Origin: Pedobacter aquae
GTDB lineage: Bacteria; Bacteroidota; Bacteroidia; Sphingobacteriales; Sphingobacteriaceae
Length of the DNA stretch: 64,000 nt
Assembly: GCF_008195825.1 (NCBI RefSeq)
Contig: NZ_CP043329.1
Span: 434,001-498,000 of the forward strand
Direction: 5' to 3'
Of the stretch, positions 7,166-15,018 are shown one piece after another. A program made the position numbers and the translations under genes. Below the pieces are notes generated by a model. The model was given only the letters and a program-made list of their open reading frames with translations, made no database searches and was not told the origin of the DNA. How positions within the stretch are numbered: the first letter of the stretch is position 1; each line of letters starts with the position of its first letter.

Positions 7166-7779
7166 TTTTTGATGTTGATAAGTAGTTGTTTCGATTTTTC
7201 TATCTGAGATACAATGTCTTTTCTAGCAGCATTTTCGGCTAACACTTTCTTTAAATCGGTTATAGATGAGTTAGCGGCAGAAATAGCAGCGTTTTTGTTA
7301 TAAATTTCATTCACTTTCTGACTTTTAAAAACGCTATACTCTTGATAAGCTAAACCTCTGTTCTGATAAAATTTCATATCGCTAGGCGTAAGCTCAATCC
7401 CACTAGAGAAATCTTTAATCGCACCAAGTAAAAGTTCTTCTTTCTCAGGATTTTTATAATCTTTTATTTGCCCGCTTAAAAGCATTTTGGCTTTGCCTCT
7501 GTAGTAATAAGCAATAGCTTCTGAGGGTTTATAAGCAACTAATTTATCAAAAGACTCTATAGATTTTTTATAATTTGAAGAATGATAATAAGCATAACCT
7601 AAAAGATAAAGTGCATTCATATTGCCATGATCTTGTTTAACGGCTTGTTCAAAAAAAGTGGCAGCAGAATTAAAATCGCCATTCATCATGGCTTTTTGTC
7701 CAAGGCGCTCAAACGGAGTTTGTGCAACTAGGGTAATGGGTAAAATAAGGGCTAAAACTGTTAAAATTTTAAATTTCAT
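7162..7779 (-). CDS. tetratricopeptide-repeat protein, secreted
   Basis: This 205-residue protein has a cleavable signal peptide (MKFKILTVLALILPITLVAQ) and at least three TPR motifs from about residue 34 to 140, with the A-x-x-F-x-x-A and A-L-Y-L-L-G-Y-A-Y-Y patterns. A C-terminal coiled-coil-like helix follows. It should act as a periplasmic or outer-membrane scaffold for protein contacts. No enzymatic motif is present and no specific partner can be inferred. It is transcribed convergently with the gpmI-lipoprotein pair (4-nt overlap of stop codons) and divergently from lon across a 261-bp intergenic region. Confidence 0.85.
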   Translation of the reverse strand: MKFKILTVLALILPITLVAQTPFERLGQKAMMNGDFNSAATFFEQAVKQDHGNMNALYLLGYAYYHSSNYKKSIESFDKLVAYKPSEAIAYYYRGKAKMLLSGQIKDYKNPEKEELLLGAIKDFSSGIELTPSDMKFYQNRGLAYQEYSVFKSQKVNEIYNKNAAISAANSSITDLKKVLAENAARKDIVSQIEKSKQLLINIKN

Positions 7780-7945
7780 GGATATAACTATTACCTTTAA
7801 AGATTGTAATTTGTGAAAATATAAACGATTTTAAAACTAAAATATTTCTTTTTCTGAACTTTAATTACCTGACTATTTTTCAGTTTATAAAAATGAGGAT
7901 ATAAGGAAATAGCCATATAAAGTAATTATTAACTTAAAATTACCA

Positions 7946-7961
7946 TTGGCATAACTGTTGA
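7946..7961 (+). promoter_or_regulatory. possible sigma-54-type promoter upstream of lon
   Basis: TTGGCA at 7946-7951 and TTG at 7958-7960 have the exact -24/-12 spacing (TGGCA, six bases, TTG). The -12 element is TTGA rather than TTGC. No TAnnTTTG box was seen in this region. A start site near 7973 would give a leader of about 68 nt. A 14-bp direct repeat (ATTCAAAAATAAGA) occurs at 7973-7986 and 8023-8036. Confidence 0.35.
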
Positions 7962-8040
7962 ACTTCTATGTAATTCAAAAATAAGAGGCAAATAGGTGAT
8001 TTTAATCTGCCAATTTGGCTTTATTCAAAAATAAGATGAT

Positions 8041-10518
8041 ATGAGCAAATTCGATCCGTTCGATTTTAACCAAGCAATGCCACTAATAAATGAAGATACC
8101 GAGTTTTTTCCTCTCATGTCTCAAGAAGACGAGGAAGAAATGAATAATGAACAAACACCAGAAATTCTTGCTGTTTTGCCTTTAAGAAACACAGTTTTAT
8201 TTCCCGGAGTTGTTATTCCTATTACTGTTGGTAGAGATAAATCTATCAAACTGATAAAAGACGCTTATAAAGGCGATAGGGTTATTGGTGTAGTAGCGCA
8301 GCTAGATGTGAGTGTAGAAGACCCAAAATTTGACGAGCTTAATAAAGTAGGTACAGTAGCTGTTATTGTTAAAATGCTACAAATGCCAGATGGCAACACA
8401 ACCGTAATTATACAAGGTAAAAACCGTTTCGAGCTGGTAGAGCAAGTACAATCAGAACCTTATATAAAAGCTACAGTAAAGAAATTTGAAGAGGTAAGAC
8501 CTAAGGTTGATAAAGAATTTAAAGCAATGGTTTCATCTGTTAAAGAGATGGCTATGCAAATTATTCAGTTTTCGCCTAATATACCTTCTGAAGCTGCTAT
8601 AGCCATTAAAAATATAGAAAGCGTACCTTTTTTAATCAACTTTATTTCTTCTAATATGAATGCTTCTGTTGCAGACAAACAGGGCATGTTAGAAGTTGCA
8701 AATTTGAGAGACAGGGCTCAAATGGTTTTAAGCCATTTAAGTACCGAGCTGCAATTATTAGAACTTAAAAATCAAATCCAAAACAAAGTAAAGGTTGATT
8801 TAGACAAGCAACAAAGAGATTACTTCTTAAATCAGCAACTTAAAACTATTCAGGAAGAATTAGGTGGTAATTCTCCAGACATGGAAATTGAAGATTTAAG
8901 AAAAAAAGGCAGTAAGAAGCAATGGTCTAAAGAAACAGCTAATCATTTCCACAAAGAGCTGGATAAATTAGCCAGAATGAATCCGGCTGCAGCCGATTAC
9001 TCTGTGCAAATTAACTATTTAGAAGTGTTGTTAGATTTGCCTTGGCAACAATTTACCAAAGATAATTTCGATTTAAAAAGAGCTCAAAAAATATTAGATA
9101 AAGACCATTACGGTTTAGATAAGGTTAAAAAGCGTATTGTAGAATATTTAGCTGTTTTAAAGCTAAAACATAATATGAAAGCACCTATTTTATGCTTGGT
9201 CGGCCCTCCGGGAGTTGGTAAAACTTCATTAGGGAAATCTGTAGCTAAGGCTTTAGGTAGAAAATATGTAAGAATGGCTTTAGGTGGTGTAAGAGATGAA
9301 GCCGAGATAAGAGGACATCGTAAAACTTACATCGGCGCTATGCCTGGGCGTATTATCCAATCTATTAAAAAGGCAGGAAGTTCAAATCCGGTTTTTGTTT
9401 TAGATGAGATTGATAAAGTAGGAAATGATTTTAGAGGCGACCCTTCATCGGCTTTATTAGAGGTTTTAGATCCAGAACAAAATAACGCTTTTAATGATCA
9501 TTTTGTAGAGTTAGATTATGATTTATCTAACGTGATGTTTATTGCAACAGCCAATTCTTTAAGTAGCATACAACCTGCTTTGTTAGACAGGATGGAAATT
9601 ATCGAAGTAAATGGCTATACGATTGAGGAAAAAATAGAAATCGCTAAAAAGCATCTTTTACCAAAACAGAAAGAGCAACACGGTTTAAAAACTAAAGATG
9701 TGAATTTAAAATCATCAGTAATAGAGAAAATTATTGAGGATTATACACGCGAATCTGGTGTTAGAGGTTTAGAGAAAAAAATAGGTTCTGTAGTACGTGG
9801 TGCCGCTACCAAGTTAGCCATGGAAGAAGCCTATAATGTTAATTTTACGGCTCATGATATAGAAGAAATTTTAGGAGCACCTATTTTTGATAAAGACTTT
9901 TATGAAGGTAATGAAGTTGCTGGCGTGGTAACAGGCTTAGCCTGGACACAAGTTGGCGGCGATATTTTGTTTATAGAAGCCAGTTTAAGCCCTGGGAAAG
10001 GCAGAATGACCTTAACCGGAAATTTAGGAGATGTAATGAAAGAATCTGCTACCATTGCCATGGCTTATATGAGAGCACATGCTGCAAGTTTTGGTATAGA
10101 ATATCGGGTTTTTGACCAATGGGATATTCATATTCACGTACCAGCCGGTGCAACACCAAAAGATGGCCCTTCTGCTGGTATAACCATGTTAACAGCTTTA
10201 ACATCTGCATTTACACAAAGAAAAGTTAAAGAACATTTAGCCATGACGGGCGAGATTACCCTACGTGGGAAAGTTTTGCCAGTAGGTGGTATTAAAGAAA
10301 AGATTTTAGCAGCTAAAAGAGCAAATATTAAGGATATCATTTTATCTAAAGCAAACAGAAAAGATATTTTGGAGATTAAAGAGTCTTACATTAAAGATTT
10401 GAGCTTCCATTACGTAACCGATATGACAGAAGTTATAAAACTAGCTTTGTTAGATAAGAAGGTGAAAAATGCCTTAGATATTGTTTATAAAGAGCCTATT
10501 AAGCAAAAACAAGACTAA
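8041..10518 (+). CDS. lon: ATP-dependent endopeptidase La (Lon)
   Basis: This 825-residue cytoplasmic AAA+ protease degrades misfolded and regulatory proteins. Order of domains: an acidic leader of about 40 residues, the LON substrate-binding domain (about 42-240), a helical region, the AAA+ module with Walker A GPPGVGKT (about residue 387) and Walker B VFVLDEIDK, and the C-terminal Ser-Lys protease domain with Ser711 in PKDGPSAGITM and Lys754 in GGIKEK. Residue spacing between the dyad (43) equals that of the E. coli enzyme. A rho-independent terminator follows immediately. The upstream region lacks the common -7 box but holds a sigma-54-like element. Confidence 0.98.
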   Translation: MSKFDPFDFNQAMPLINEDTEFFPLMSQEDEEEMNNEQTPEILAVLPLRNTVLFPGVVIPITVGRDKSIKLIKDAYKGDRVIGVVAQLDVSVEDPKFDELNKVGTVAVIVKMLQMPDGNTTVIIQGKNRFELVEQVQSEPYIKATVKKFEEVRPKVDKEFKAMVSSVKEMAMQIIQFSPNIPSEAAIAIKNIESVPFLINFISSNMNASVADKQGMLEVANLRDRAQMVLSHLSTELQLLELKNQIQNKVKVDLDKQQRDYFLNQQLKTIQEELGGNSPDMEIEDLRKKGSKKQWSKETANHFHKELDKLARMNPAAADYSVQINYLEVLLDLPWQQFTKDNFDLKRAQKILDKDHYGLDKVKKRIVEYLAVLKLKHNMKAPILCLVGPPGVGKTSLGKSVAKALGRKYVRMALGGVRDEAEIRGHRKTYIGAMPGRIIQSIKKAGSSNPVFVLDEIDKVGNDFRGDPSSALLEVLDPEQNNAFNDHFVELDYDLSNVMFIATANSLSSIQPALLDRMEIIEVNGYTIEEKIEIAKKHLLPKQKEQHGLKTKDVNLKSSVIEKIIEDYTRESGVRGLEKKIGSVVRGAATKLAMEEAYNVNFTAHDIEEILGAPIFDKDFYEGNEVAGVVTGLAWTQVGGDILFIEASLSPGKGRMTLTGNLGDVMKESATIAMAYMRAHAASFGIEYRVFDQWDIHIHVPAGATPKDGPSAGITMLTALTSAFTQRKVKEHLAMTGEITLRGKVLPVGGIKEKILAAKRANIKDIILSKANRKDILEIKESYIKDLSFHYVTDMTEVIKLALLDKKVKNALDIVYKEPIKQKQD

Positions 10519-10522
10519 TTTC

Positions 10523-10548
10523 AAAACCCGGTTTAAGCCGGGTTTTTT
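10523..10548 (+). terminator. rho-independent terminator after lon
   Basis: The stem AAAACCCGG (10523-10531) pairs with CCGGGTTTT (10538-10546) around a 6-nt loop, followed by a T-rich tract. It begins five bases after the lon stop codon. Confidence 0.85.
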
Positions 10549-10637
10549 GTTTTAGGTAAAATAAATGACTTCACTCATATTTTATTATATAATTAAAAGC
10601 TATTTTTACCTTATATAAGCCATTTATCAATTACACC

Positions 10638-11471
10638 ATGATTAAGATTCTTGTTACTACCGATTTTTCTGCCAATTCTAAAGCAGCTATAAGATTTGCA
10701 ATTAAATTTGCTACCCAATATCCAGAGGTTTCTTTAACATTTTTTCATTCTTACCATATTTTAAAACCTACTTCATACAGTGATGCTAAATTTGAAGCTT
10801 ATGAAAAAGCACAGAAAGAAAACATCAGTAAGAGGTTAGAAAAGTTTGTTAAAGATGTTTACCATGCAGCAGGTATAAAGCCATCGGAAATAAATTGTGT
10901 TTGTAGAGAATCTGTAGTGGCGCATAGTAATATCATGAATTATGCTGAACATGAAGGTTTTAATTTTATTGCCATAGGAACCAGAGGAGCAGGGAAAATA
11001 GAAAAGTTATTTGGTACACATACCTCTTATGTCATTAGCCAATCGTCTATTCCGGTAATTGCTGTGCCTAAAACCTATCGTTCAAGAGATATAGAAAGTG
11101 TTTTATATGCTTCAGATTTAATTAATTTAGATAAGGAGTTAGATCAGGTGATTGATTTTGCTAAGCCTATTGATGCTAAAATAGAGGTTGTACATTTTGG
11201 TTTTCCTTCTGATATAGCCAAGAAAGTAAAATTAGCAGAAGAAAAAGTTAAAAATCATTCTGATTATCCGGTAGAATTTCATGTTCAGCCAAGCGATTTT
11301 ATAAAATCTTTAGTTGATAATATAGAAACAGCAGTTAAAAGAAGTAAACCTTCTATGTTGGTAATGTTTACAGATCAAAAAGTTTCTTTTTTCAAAAAGA
11401 TGTTATTCTCTGGTAATACAGAAGAATTTGCTTTAAATACAAGAGTTCCTTTATTAGTTTATCCAAAATAA
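10638..11471 (+). CDS. universal stress protein, tandem UspA domains
   Basis: This 277-residue protein has two UspA folds. The first (about 1-150) begins KILVTTDFSANSKAAIRFA and carries the ATP-binding loop GTRGAGKIEKLFGTHTS, ending in the strand PVIAVP. The second (about 155-277) is more divergent and lacks a clear glycine-rich loop, ending in RVPLLVYPK. Tandem UspA proteins bind nucleotides and are linked to stress survival, but the specific role here is unknown. The next gene begins 1 nt after its stop codon, so the two are probably co-transcribed. Confidence 0.92.
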   Translation: MIKILVTTDFSANSKAAIRFAIKFATQYPEVSLTFFHSYHILKPTSYSDAKFEAYEKAQKENISKRLEKFVKDVYHAAGIKPSEINCVCRESVVAHSNIMNYAEHEGFNFIAIGTRGAGKIEKLFGTHTSYVISQSSIPVIAVPKTYRSRDIESVLYASDLINLDKELDQVIDFAKPIDAKIEVVHFGFPSDIAKKVKLAEEKVKNHSDYPVEFHVQPSDFIKSLVDNIETAVKRSKPSMLVMFTDQKVSFFKKMLFSGNTEEFALNTRVPLLVYPK

Positions 11472-11472
11472 A

Positions 11473-12438
11473 TTGAAGAGAATTTTTGTTTGTTTATTGT
11501 GTTTGATAGGTGTCAAAGCATCAATAGCTCAATCTCAAAAGTCTAATTATAAACATGAATTTGGTTTTAGAAGTGAAAATGATGCTTATTTAGCTACAGA
11601 CCAGGATAAGTATTATACCAATGGATTGTTTTTAACTTTTAGGTCGGCTGTAAATCCTTCACAAAAACAAGATACCAGTAAGCTAGTAAAGAAAATATGG
11701 GCTTTAAGTATAGCTCATAAAATGTATAATGCAAGTTCTGGAAGTGTTGTAAATATATCTAGAGTTGATAGACCGTTTGCAGCTTATGCTTATGCCTCAA
11801 CTTCTTTAAATTATTACTTTAAGAAGGAAACTGTTTTAGGTGCAGAACTACAAGGCGGTATTCTTGGCCCTTCAGCTAAGGGAGAGGAAGGACAGAAATT
11901 TTATCATGAGGTTTTTGGTTTTTATGATATTAATGGCTGGCAATTTCAGGTTAAAGATGAAATAGGGGTAAACCTTCTCCTCAATTACCAAAGTCTTTTA
12001 TATCGTAACCAAAAACGTACTTTAGATTTTAGTTTGCCCGTAGAAGCTAAAATTGGCAATACCTTTACAGGTTTAAAAGCCGGCTTGTTGTTTAGAACTG
12101 GAGCATTAAATCCGCTGTACCATAGCGTGGCAACAAATAGTTTTGTGTCTACTTATAAAGAAGCTCATGCTAAAGAAAAAGAGCTTTACTTTTTTTTAAA
12201 GCCATCTTTAGATGTTGTTATTTATGATGCTACCATTTCTGGAGGTTTATTTAGGGATGATAAAGGACTGGTAGTTTATGATACTAAGCCTTTAGTTTTT
12301 TCGCAAGAAATGGGTGTGGCTTTTGCGCAAAAAAGGTGGACTTTCAATTTCTCTTTAATCTTTAAATCAAAGGAATTAAAAAGTGTGGCAAATGCACATC
12401 AATATGGGATCATAGATTTGTATTACAGGTTTAACTAA
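11473..12438 (+). CDS. LpxR-family (DUF2219) outer-membrane protein
   Basis: This 321-residue protein has a signal peptide (MKRIFVCLLCLIGVKASIAQ) and the N-terminal pattern of the lipid A 3'-O-deacylase LpxR family: FRSENDAY, then DKYYTNGLFLTF. Beta-strand periodicity continues to a terminal aromatic strand (IDLYYRFN), typical of an outer-membrane barrel. LpxR removes the 3'-acyloxyacyl group of lipid A. Catalysis is not proven here, since only the Asn/Asp-rich segment can be checked by eye. Translation starts at TTG 11473, one base after the uspA stop. No in-frame ATG lies before the conserved segment. The stop overlaps the convergent arfB gene by 4 nt. Confidence 0.8.
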   Translation: MKRIFVCLLCLIGVKASIAQSQKSNYKHEFGFRSENDAYLATDQDKYYTNGLFLTFRSAVNPSQKQDTSKLVKKIWALSIAHKMYNASSGSVVNISRVDRPFAAYAYASTSLNYYFKKETVLGAELQGGILGPSAKGEEGQKFYHEVFGFYDINGWQFQVKDEIGVNLLLNYQSLLYRNQKRTLDFSLPVEAKIGNTFTGLKAGLLFRTGALNPLYHSVATNSFVSTYKEAHAKEKELYFFLKPSLDVVIYDATISGGLFRDDKGLVVYDTKPLVFSQEMGVAFAQKRWTFNFSLIFKSKELKSVANAHQYGIIDLYYRFN

Positions 12439-12848
12439 TCCCAATTCGTATTCCTATTGATTTTTTTAAGTGCCTGCTTCTTTTTACTTTCTAATCTTTT
12501 ATGAATGGCTGCTTTACTAGGTTTAGTAGGCTTCCTTGGTTTTTCTTCTATTAAACTTTCTTTAATCAACTTTAAAAGTCTTTTAATAGAAAGCTCTTTA
12601 TTTTTGTACTGGCTACGGTCGTCATCTGCAACCAAATGTAATAAGCCTTCTTTATCAATTCTGTTCCCCAGCTTTTTTATGATGCGTTGTTTTTGATCTT
12701 CATCGCATGCAGCTGTTTGGTTAATATCCCAAATCAATTCAACTTTAGAAGAAACTTTATTTACATGCTGCCCGCCTTTGCCACCGCTTCTAGAAGTCTT
12801 AAAGGCAAGTTCTTGAATAAGAATCTGAAAATCTGGTTTCTTTAGCAT
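12435..12848 (-). CDS. arfB: alternative ribosome-rescue factor ArfB (YaeJ)
   Basis: This 137-residue peptidyl-tRNA hydrolase frees ribosomes stalled on truncated mRNA. The catalytic GGQ motif lies at about residues 25-27 within SRSGGKGGQHVNKVSSKVEL. The C-terminal 35 residues are strongly basic (KPRKPTKPSK, KKKQALKKI), matching the ArfB tail that inserts into the empty mRNA channel. Length (about 135-140 residues) and lack of other release-factor domains separate it from PrfA and PrfB. The gene is single, convergent with the LpxR-like gene and divergent from porQ. Confidence 0.95.
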   Translation of the reverse strand: MLKKPDFQILIQELAFKTSRSGGKGGQHVNKVSSKVELIWDINQTAACDEDQKQRIIKKLGNRIDKEGLLHLVADDDRSQYKNKELSIKRLLKLIKESLIEEKPRKPTKPSKAAIHKRLESKKKQALKKINRNTNWD

Positions 12849-12907
12849 AACTAAATGTTTAAATCTCTTTCAAAGGTTTCGCAATTAATTTAATTTAGCA
12901 ATTATAA

Positions 12908-13948
12908 ATGCAGAATTTTAAAATATTACTGTTCTTTCTTTTTACCAGCGTACAGCTTTTTGCTCAAAACGGGGGTAATGGTGTGTTTCAGTTTCTTAAT
13001 TTACCAAACTCTTCAAGAACAGCAGCTTTGGGTATGGGCTATCAGGTTGCGCCTGTGCAAGACATCAGCGTAAGCTTTGTAAACCCTTCTTTATTATCAA
13101 CCAAACAAAAAAATACAGCTTTACTAAATTACAGCAATTATGTTTCTGATATTAATTTAGGCGCCTTGCAATATAATTTTGCAGTTCAAGATCTTCCTTT
13201 AGCGGCTACGCTTTTGTATGTTAACTACGGTAGTTTTAATGAAACTACTATTGCTGGCGAGCAAACAGGTAATACTTTTTCGGGTGGAGACTACCTTTTT
13301 AATATAGGAATTGGGCATAATTGGAATAAGCAAATTTACTATGGCTTAAACTTTAAGACTATTTACGGTGCCTATGATATCTACAGATCTTTGGCCTTAG
13401 CGGCTGATGCTTCTATAACGTATCAGGATACTTTAAATAATTTTTCGGGAGGTATTATTCTGAAAAATATGGGCTATCAGCTGAAGCCTTTCAATAACCA
13501 AAGAGAAAATTTACCTTTTGAGATAGCTTTAGCCATATCGCAAAAGCTAAAATATGCACCTATCAGGTATCATATCACATACAATAATCTACAACAATTT
13601 GACTTAACTTATCAGGATTTAGAAAATCCTGATAACCCAGCCGATTTAGTAACCGGAGAACCTCTGCCTATCCAATATTCTAAAACACAAATGTTAATGA
13701 GACATTTTGTTTTTGGCTTAGAATTCATGCTTTCAGACGCTTTTCAGATACAATCATCCTATAATGTGCGAAGAAATAAAGAATTAAGCATCATTAATAC
13801 TGGTGGAGCACCTGGGCTATCTTTCGGTTTCGCTTTGCAACTGAAAAAGTTAAGTTTCTCTTATGCACACTCCAGATTAAACGTTGCTGGTGGAAATAAT
13901 TTCTTTACCCTTCAACTAAAACCTTCAATTTTTAACGCTAAAAAATAA
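12908..13948 (+). CDS. porQ: type IX secretion system protein PorQ
   Basis: This 346-residue protein has a signal peptide (ILLFFLFTSVQLFAQ) and the PorQ N-terminal signature FQFLNLPNSSRTAALGM. It has an outer-membrane barrel-like strand pattern. PorQ is known to form an outer-membrane complex with the sortase PorU, PorV and PorZ that processes and attaches type IX cargo. The gene is followed by cmk, a conserved neighbour in Bacteroidota. Its presence suggests the host uses type IX secretion, though no other T9SS genes occur in this window. Confidence 0.92.
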   Translation: MQNFKILLFFLFTSVQLFAQNGGNGVFQFLNLPNSSRTAALGMGYQVAPVQDISVSFVNPSLLSTKQKNTALLNYSNYVSDINLGALQYNFAVQDLPLAATLLYVNYGSFNETTIAGEQTGNTFSGGDYLFNIGIGHNWNKQIYYGLNFKTIYGAYDIYRSLALAADASITYQDTLNNFSGGIILKNMGYQLKPFNNQRENLPFEIALAISQKLKYAPIRYHITYNNLQQFDLTYQDLENPDNPADLVTGEPLPIQYSKTQMLMRHFVFGLEFMLSDAFQIQSSYNVRRNKELSIINTGGAPGLSFGFALQLKKLSFSYAHSRLNVAGGNNFFTLQLKPSIFNAKK

Positions 13949-13970
13949 TGCTAATTCAAGGGCAATTATA

Positions 13971-13978
13971 TAGCTTTG
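13971..13978 (+). promoter_or_regulatory. -7 promoter box for cmk
   Basis: TAGCTTTG matches TAnnTTTG. It covers an in-frame TTG at 13976, which therefore cannot be the start. The ATG at 13988 lies 9 nt beyond the box. Confidence 0.6.
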
Positions 13979-13987
13979 CCCTTCGGG

Positions 13988-14662
13988 ATGAATAAGAATA
14001 TAATTGTAGCTATAGATGGCTATTCTTCTTGCGGAAAAAGTACTTTAGCTAAAGCTTTAGCAAAAAAACTCCATTTTATATATGTAGATAGCGGCGCTAT
14101 GTATAGGGCAGTTACTTTATATTTTCTACGTAACCAGACCGATTTAAGCAATCACGATTTAATTATTGATGCCTTAGAGCATATAGATTTAAATTTTCAT
14201 TCCAGAGATTATCAATCTCATATTCTTTTAAATGGTGAGGAGGTATCTGAAGAAATCAGACAGATGCCTGTTTCTGAAAATGTAAGTAAAATAGCAGCCA
14301 TAAAAGAGGTAAGGCAAGCTATGGTAAAGCAACAACAGAAAATGGCTAAATCAAAAAATATGGTGATGGACGGACGCGATATTGGTACCACTGTATTTCC
14401 TGACGCTCAGGTTAAACTATTTATGACAGCCGATCCAAAAATAAGAGCCGAACGTAGATATAAAGAGTTGCTCTCAAAAGGTGAAAAAGTAGCGCTAGAA
14501 GAAATATTCGAAAATCTTGCACATAGAGATTATCTAGACACCACACGTGAAGAGAGCCCACTAGTAAGAGCCGATGACGCTATTATCTTAGACAATACAG
14601 ATTTATCAGAAGAAGAACAATTAAACTTTGCTTTAGATAAAATTAAGCCTTTTCTTAATTGA
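13988..14662 (+). CDS. cmk: (d)CMP kinase
   Basis: This 224-residue P-loop kinase phosphorylates CMP and dCMP in pyrimidine nucleotide supply. The nucleotide-binding loop GYSSCGKST is near the N-terminus, followed by DSGAMYRAVTL, MDGRDIGTTVFPDA and the lid segment RAERRYKEL, with family-typical length. I place the start at ATG 13988 (MNKNIIVAIDG). The longer frame from TTG 13976 would begin inside a consensus -7 box. The gene follows porQ with a 39-nt gap but appears to have its own promoter. Confidence 0.96.
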   Translation: MNKNIIVAIDGYSSCGKSTLAKALAKKLHFIYVDSGAMYRAVTLYFLRNQTDLSNHDLIIDALEHIDLNFHSRDYQSHILLNGEEVSEEIRQMPVSENVSKIAAIKEVRQAMVKQQQKMAKSKNMVMDGRDIGTTVFPDAQVKLFMTADPKIRAERRYKELLSKGEKVALEEIFENLAHRDYLDTTREESPLVRADDAIILDNTDLSEEEQLNFALDKIKPFLN

Positions 14663-14668
14663 TACTGC

Positions 14669-14863
14669 TTATTTAGCAGACTTCTTTTCATATTGTTGCT
14701 CGTCAGAAGGTATATCTTGTATAGATTTAACGCCTTCACTATCTGAAGTGAAATCTTTCATAGAAGCCACTTTTTTAGAAGGCTGTTTTTCTTTTAAATC
14801 AATCTCTGCGGTGATTTCATCCTGATTCTCTTGTTTAATTTGAGTTTCTTTTTTGTTTTTCAT
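14669..14863 (-). CDS. small charged hypothetical protein
   Basis: This is a 64-residue, highly charged and probably disordered protein rich in Lys, Glu and Gln, with no hydrophobic segment or recognisable domain. It is oriented opposite to cmk and rpsA and ends 6 nt after the cmk stop. Codon use resembles its neighbours, and frames on the other strand here are poorer coding candidates. I infer it may be real, but composition is the only evidence beyond an open frame with ATG. Confidence 0.5.
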   Translation of the reverse strand: MKNKKETQIKQENQDEITAEIDLKEKQPSKKVASMKDFTSDSEGVKSIQDIPSDEQQYEKKSAK

Positions 14864-14972
14864 AACCTCATATTTAGATGTATGAGACTAAGCAAGTACT
14901 ATACCCAAAATGCAAATGCTTAAAAATCAATAAAAAAAGCTTTTTATTTCTTTTTCTGTAAGAATATATTCC

Positions 14973-14980
14973 TACCTTTG
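14973..14980 (+). promoter_or_regulatory. -7 promoter box for rpsA
   Basis: TACCTTTG matches TAnnTTTG. It precedes the rpsA ATG by 38 nt, and the leader contains AAGGAG (15001-15006), a clear Shine-Dalgarno site that is rare in this window. Confidence 0.65.
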
Positions 14981-15018
14981 CAGTCCCCAAAGCGGGAAAA
15001 AAGGAGATAAATTATTTA

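Noticed and set aside
10134-10340. Open frame opposite the lon protease domain
   Set aside because: It mirrors the codons of the conserved Ser-Lys protease region, and nothing else supports it.
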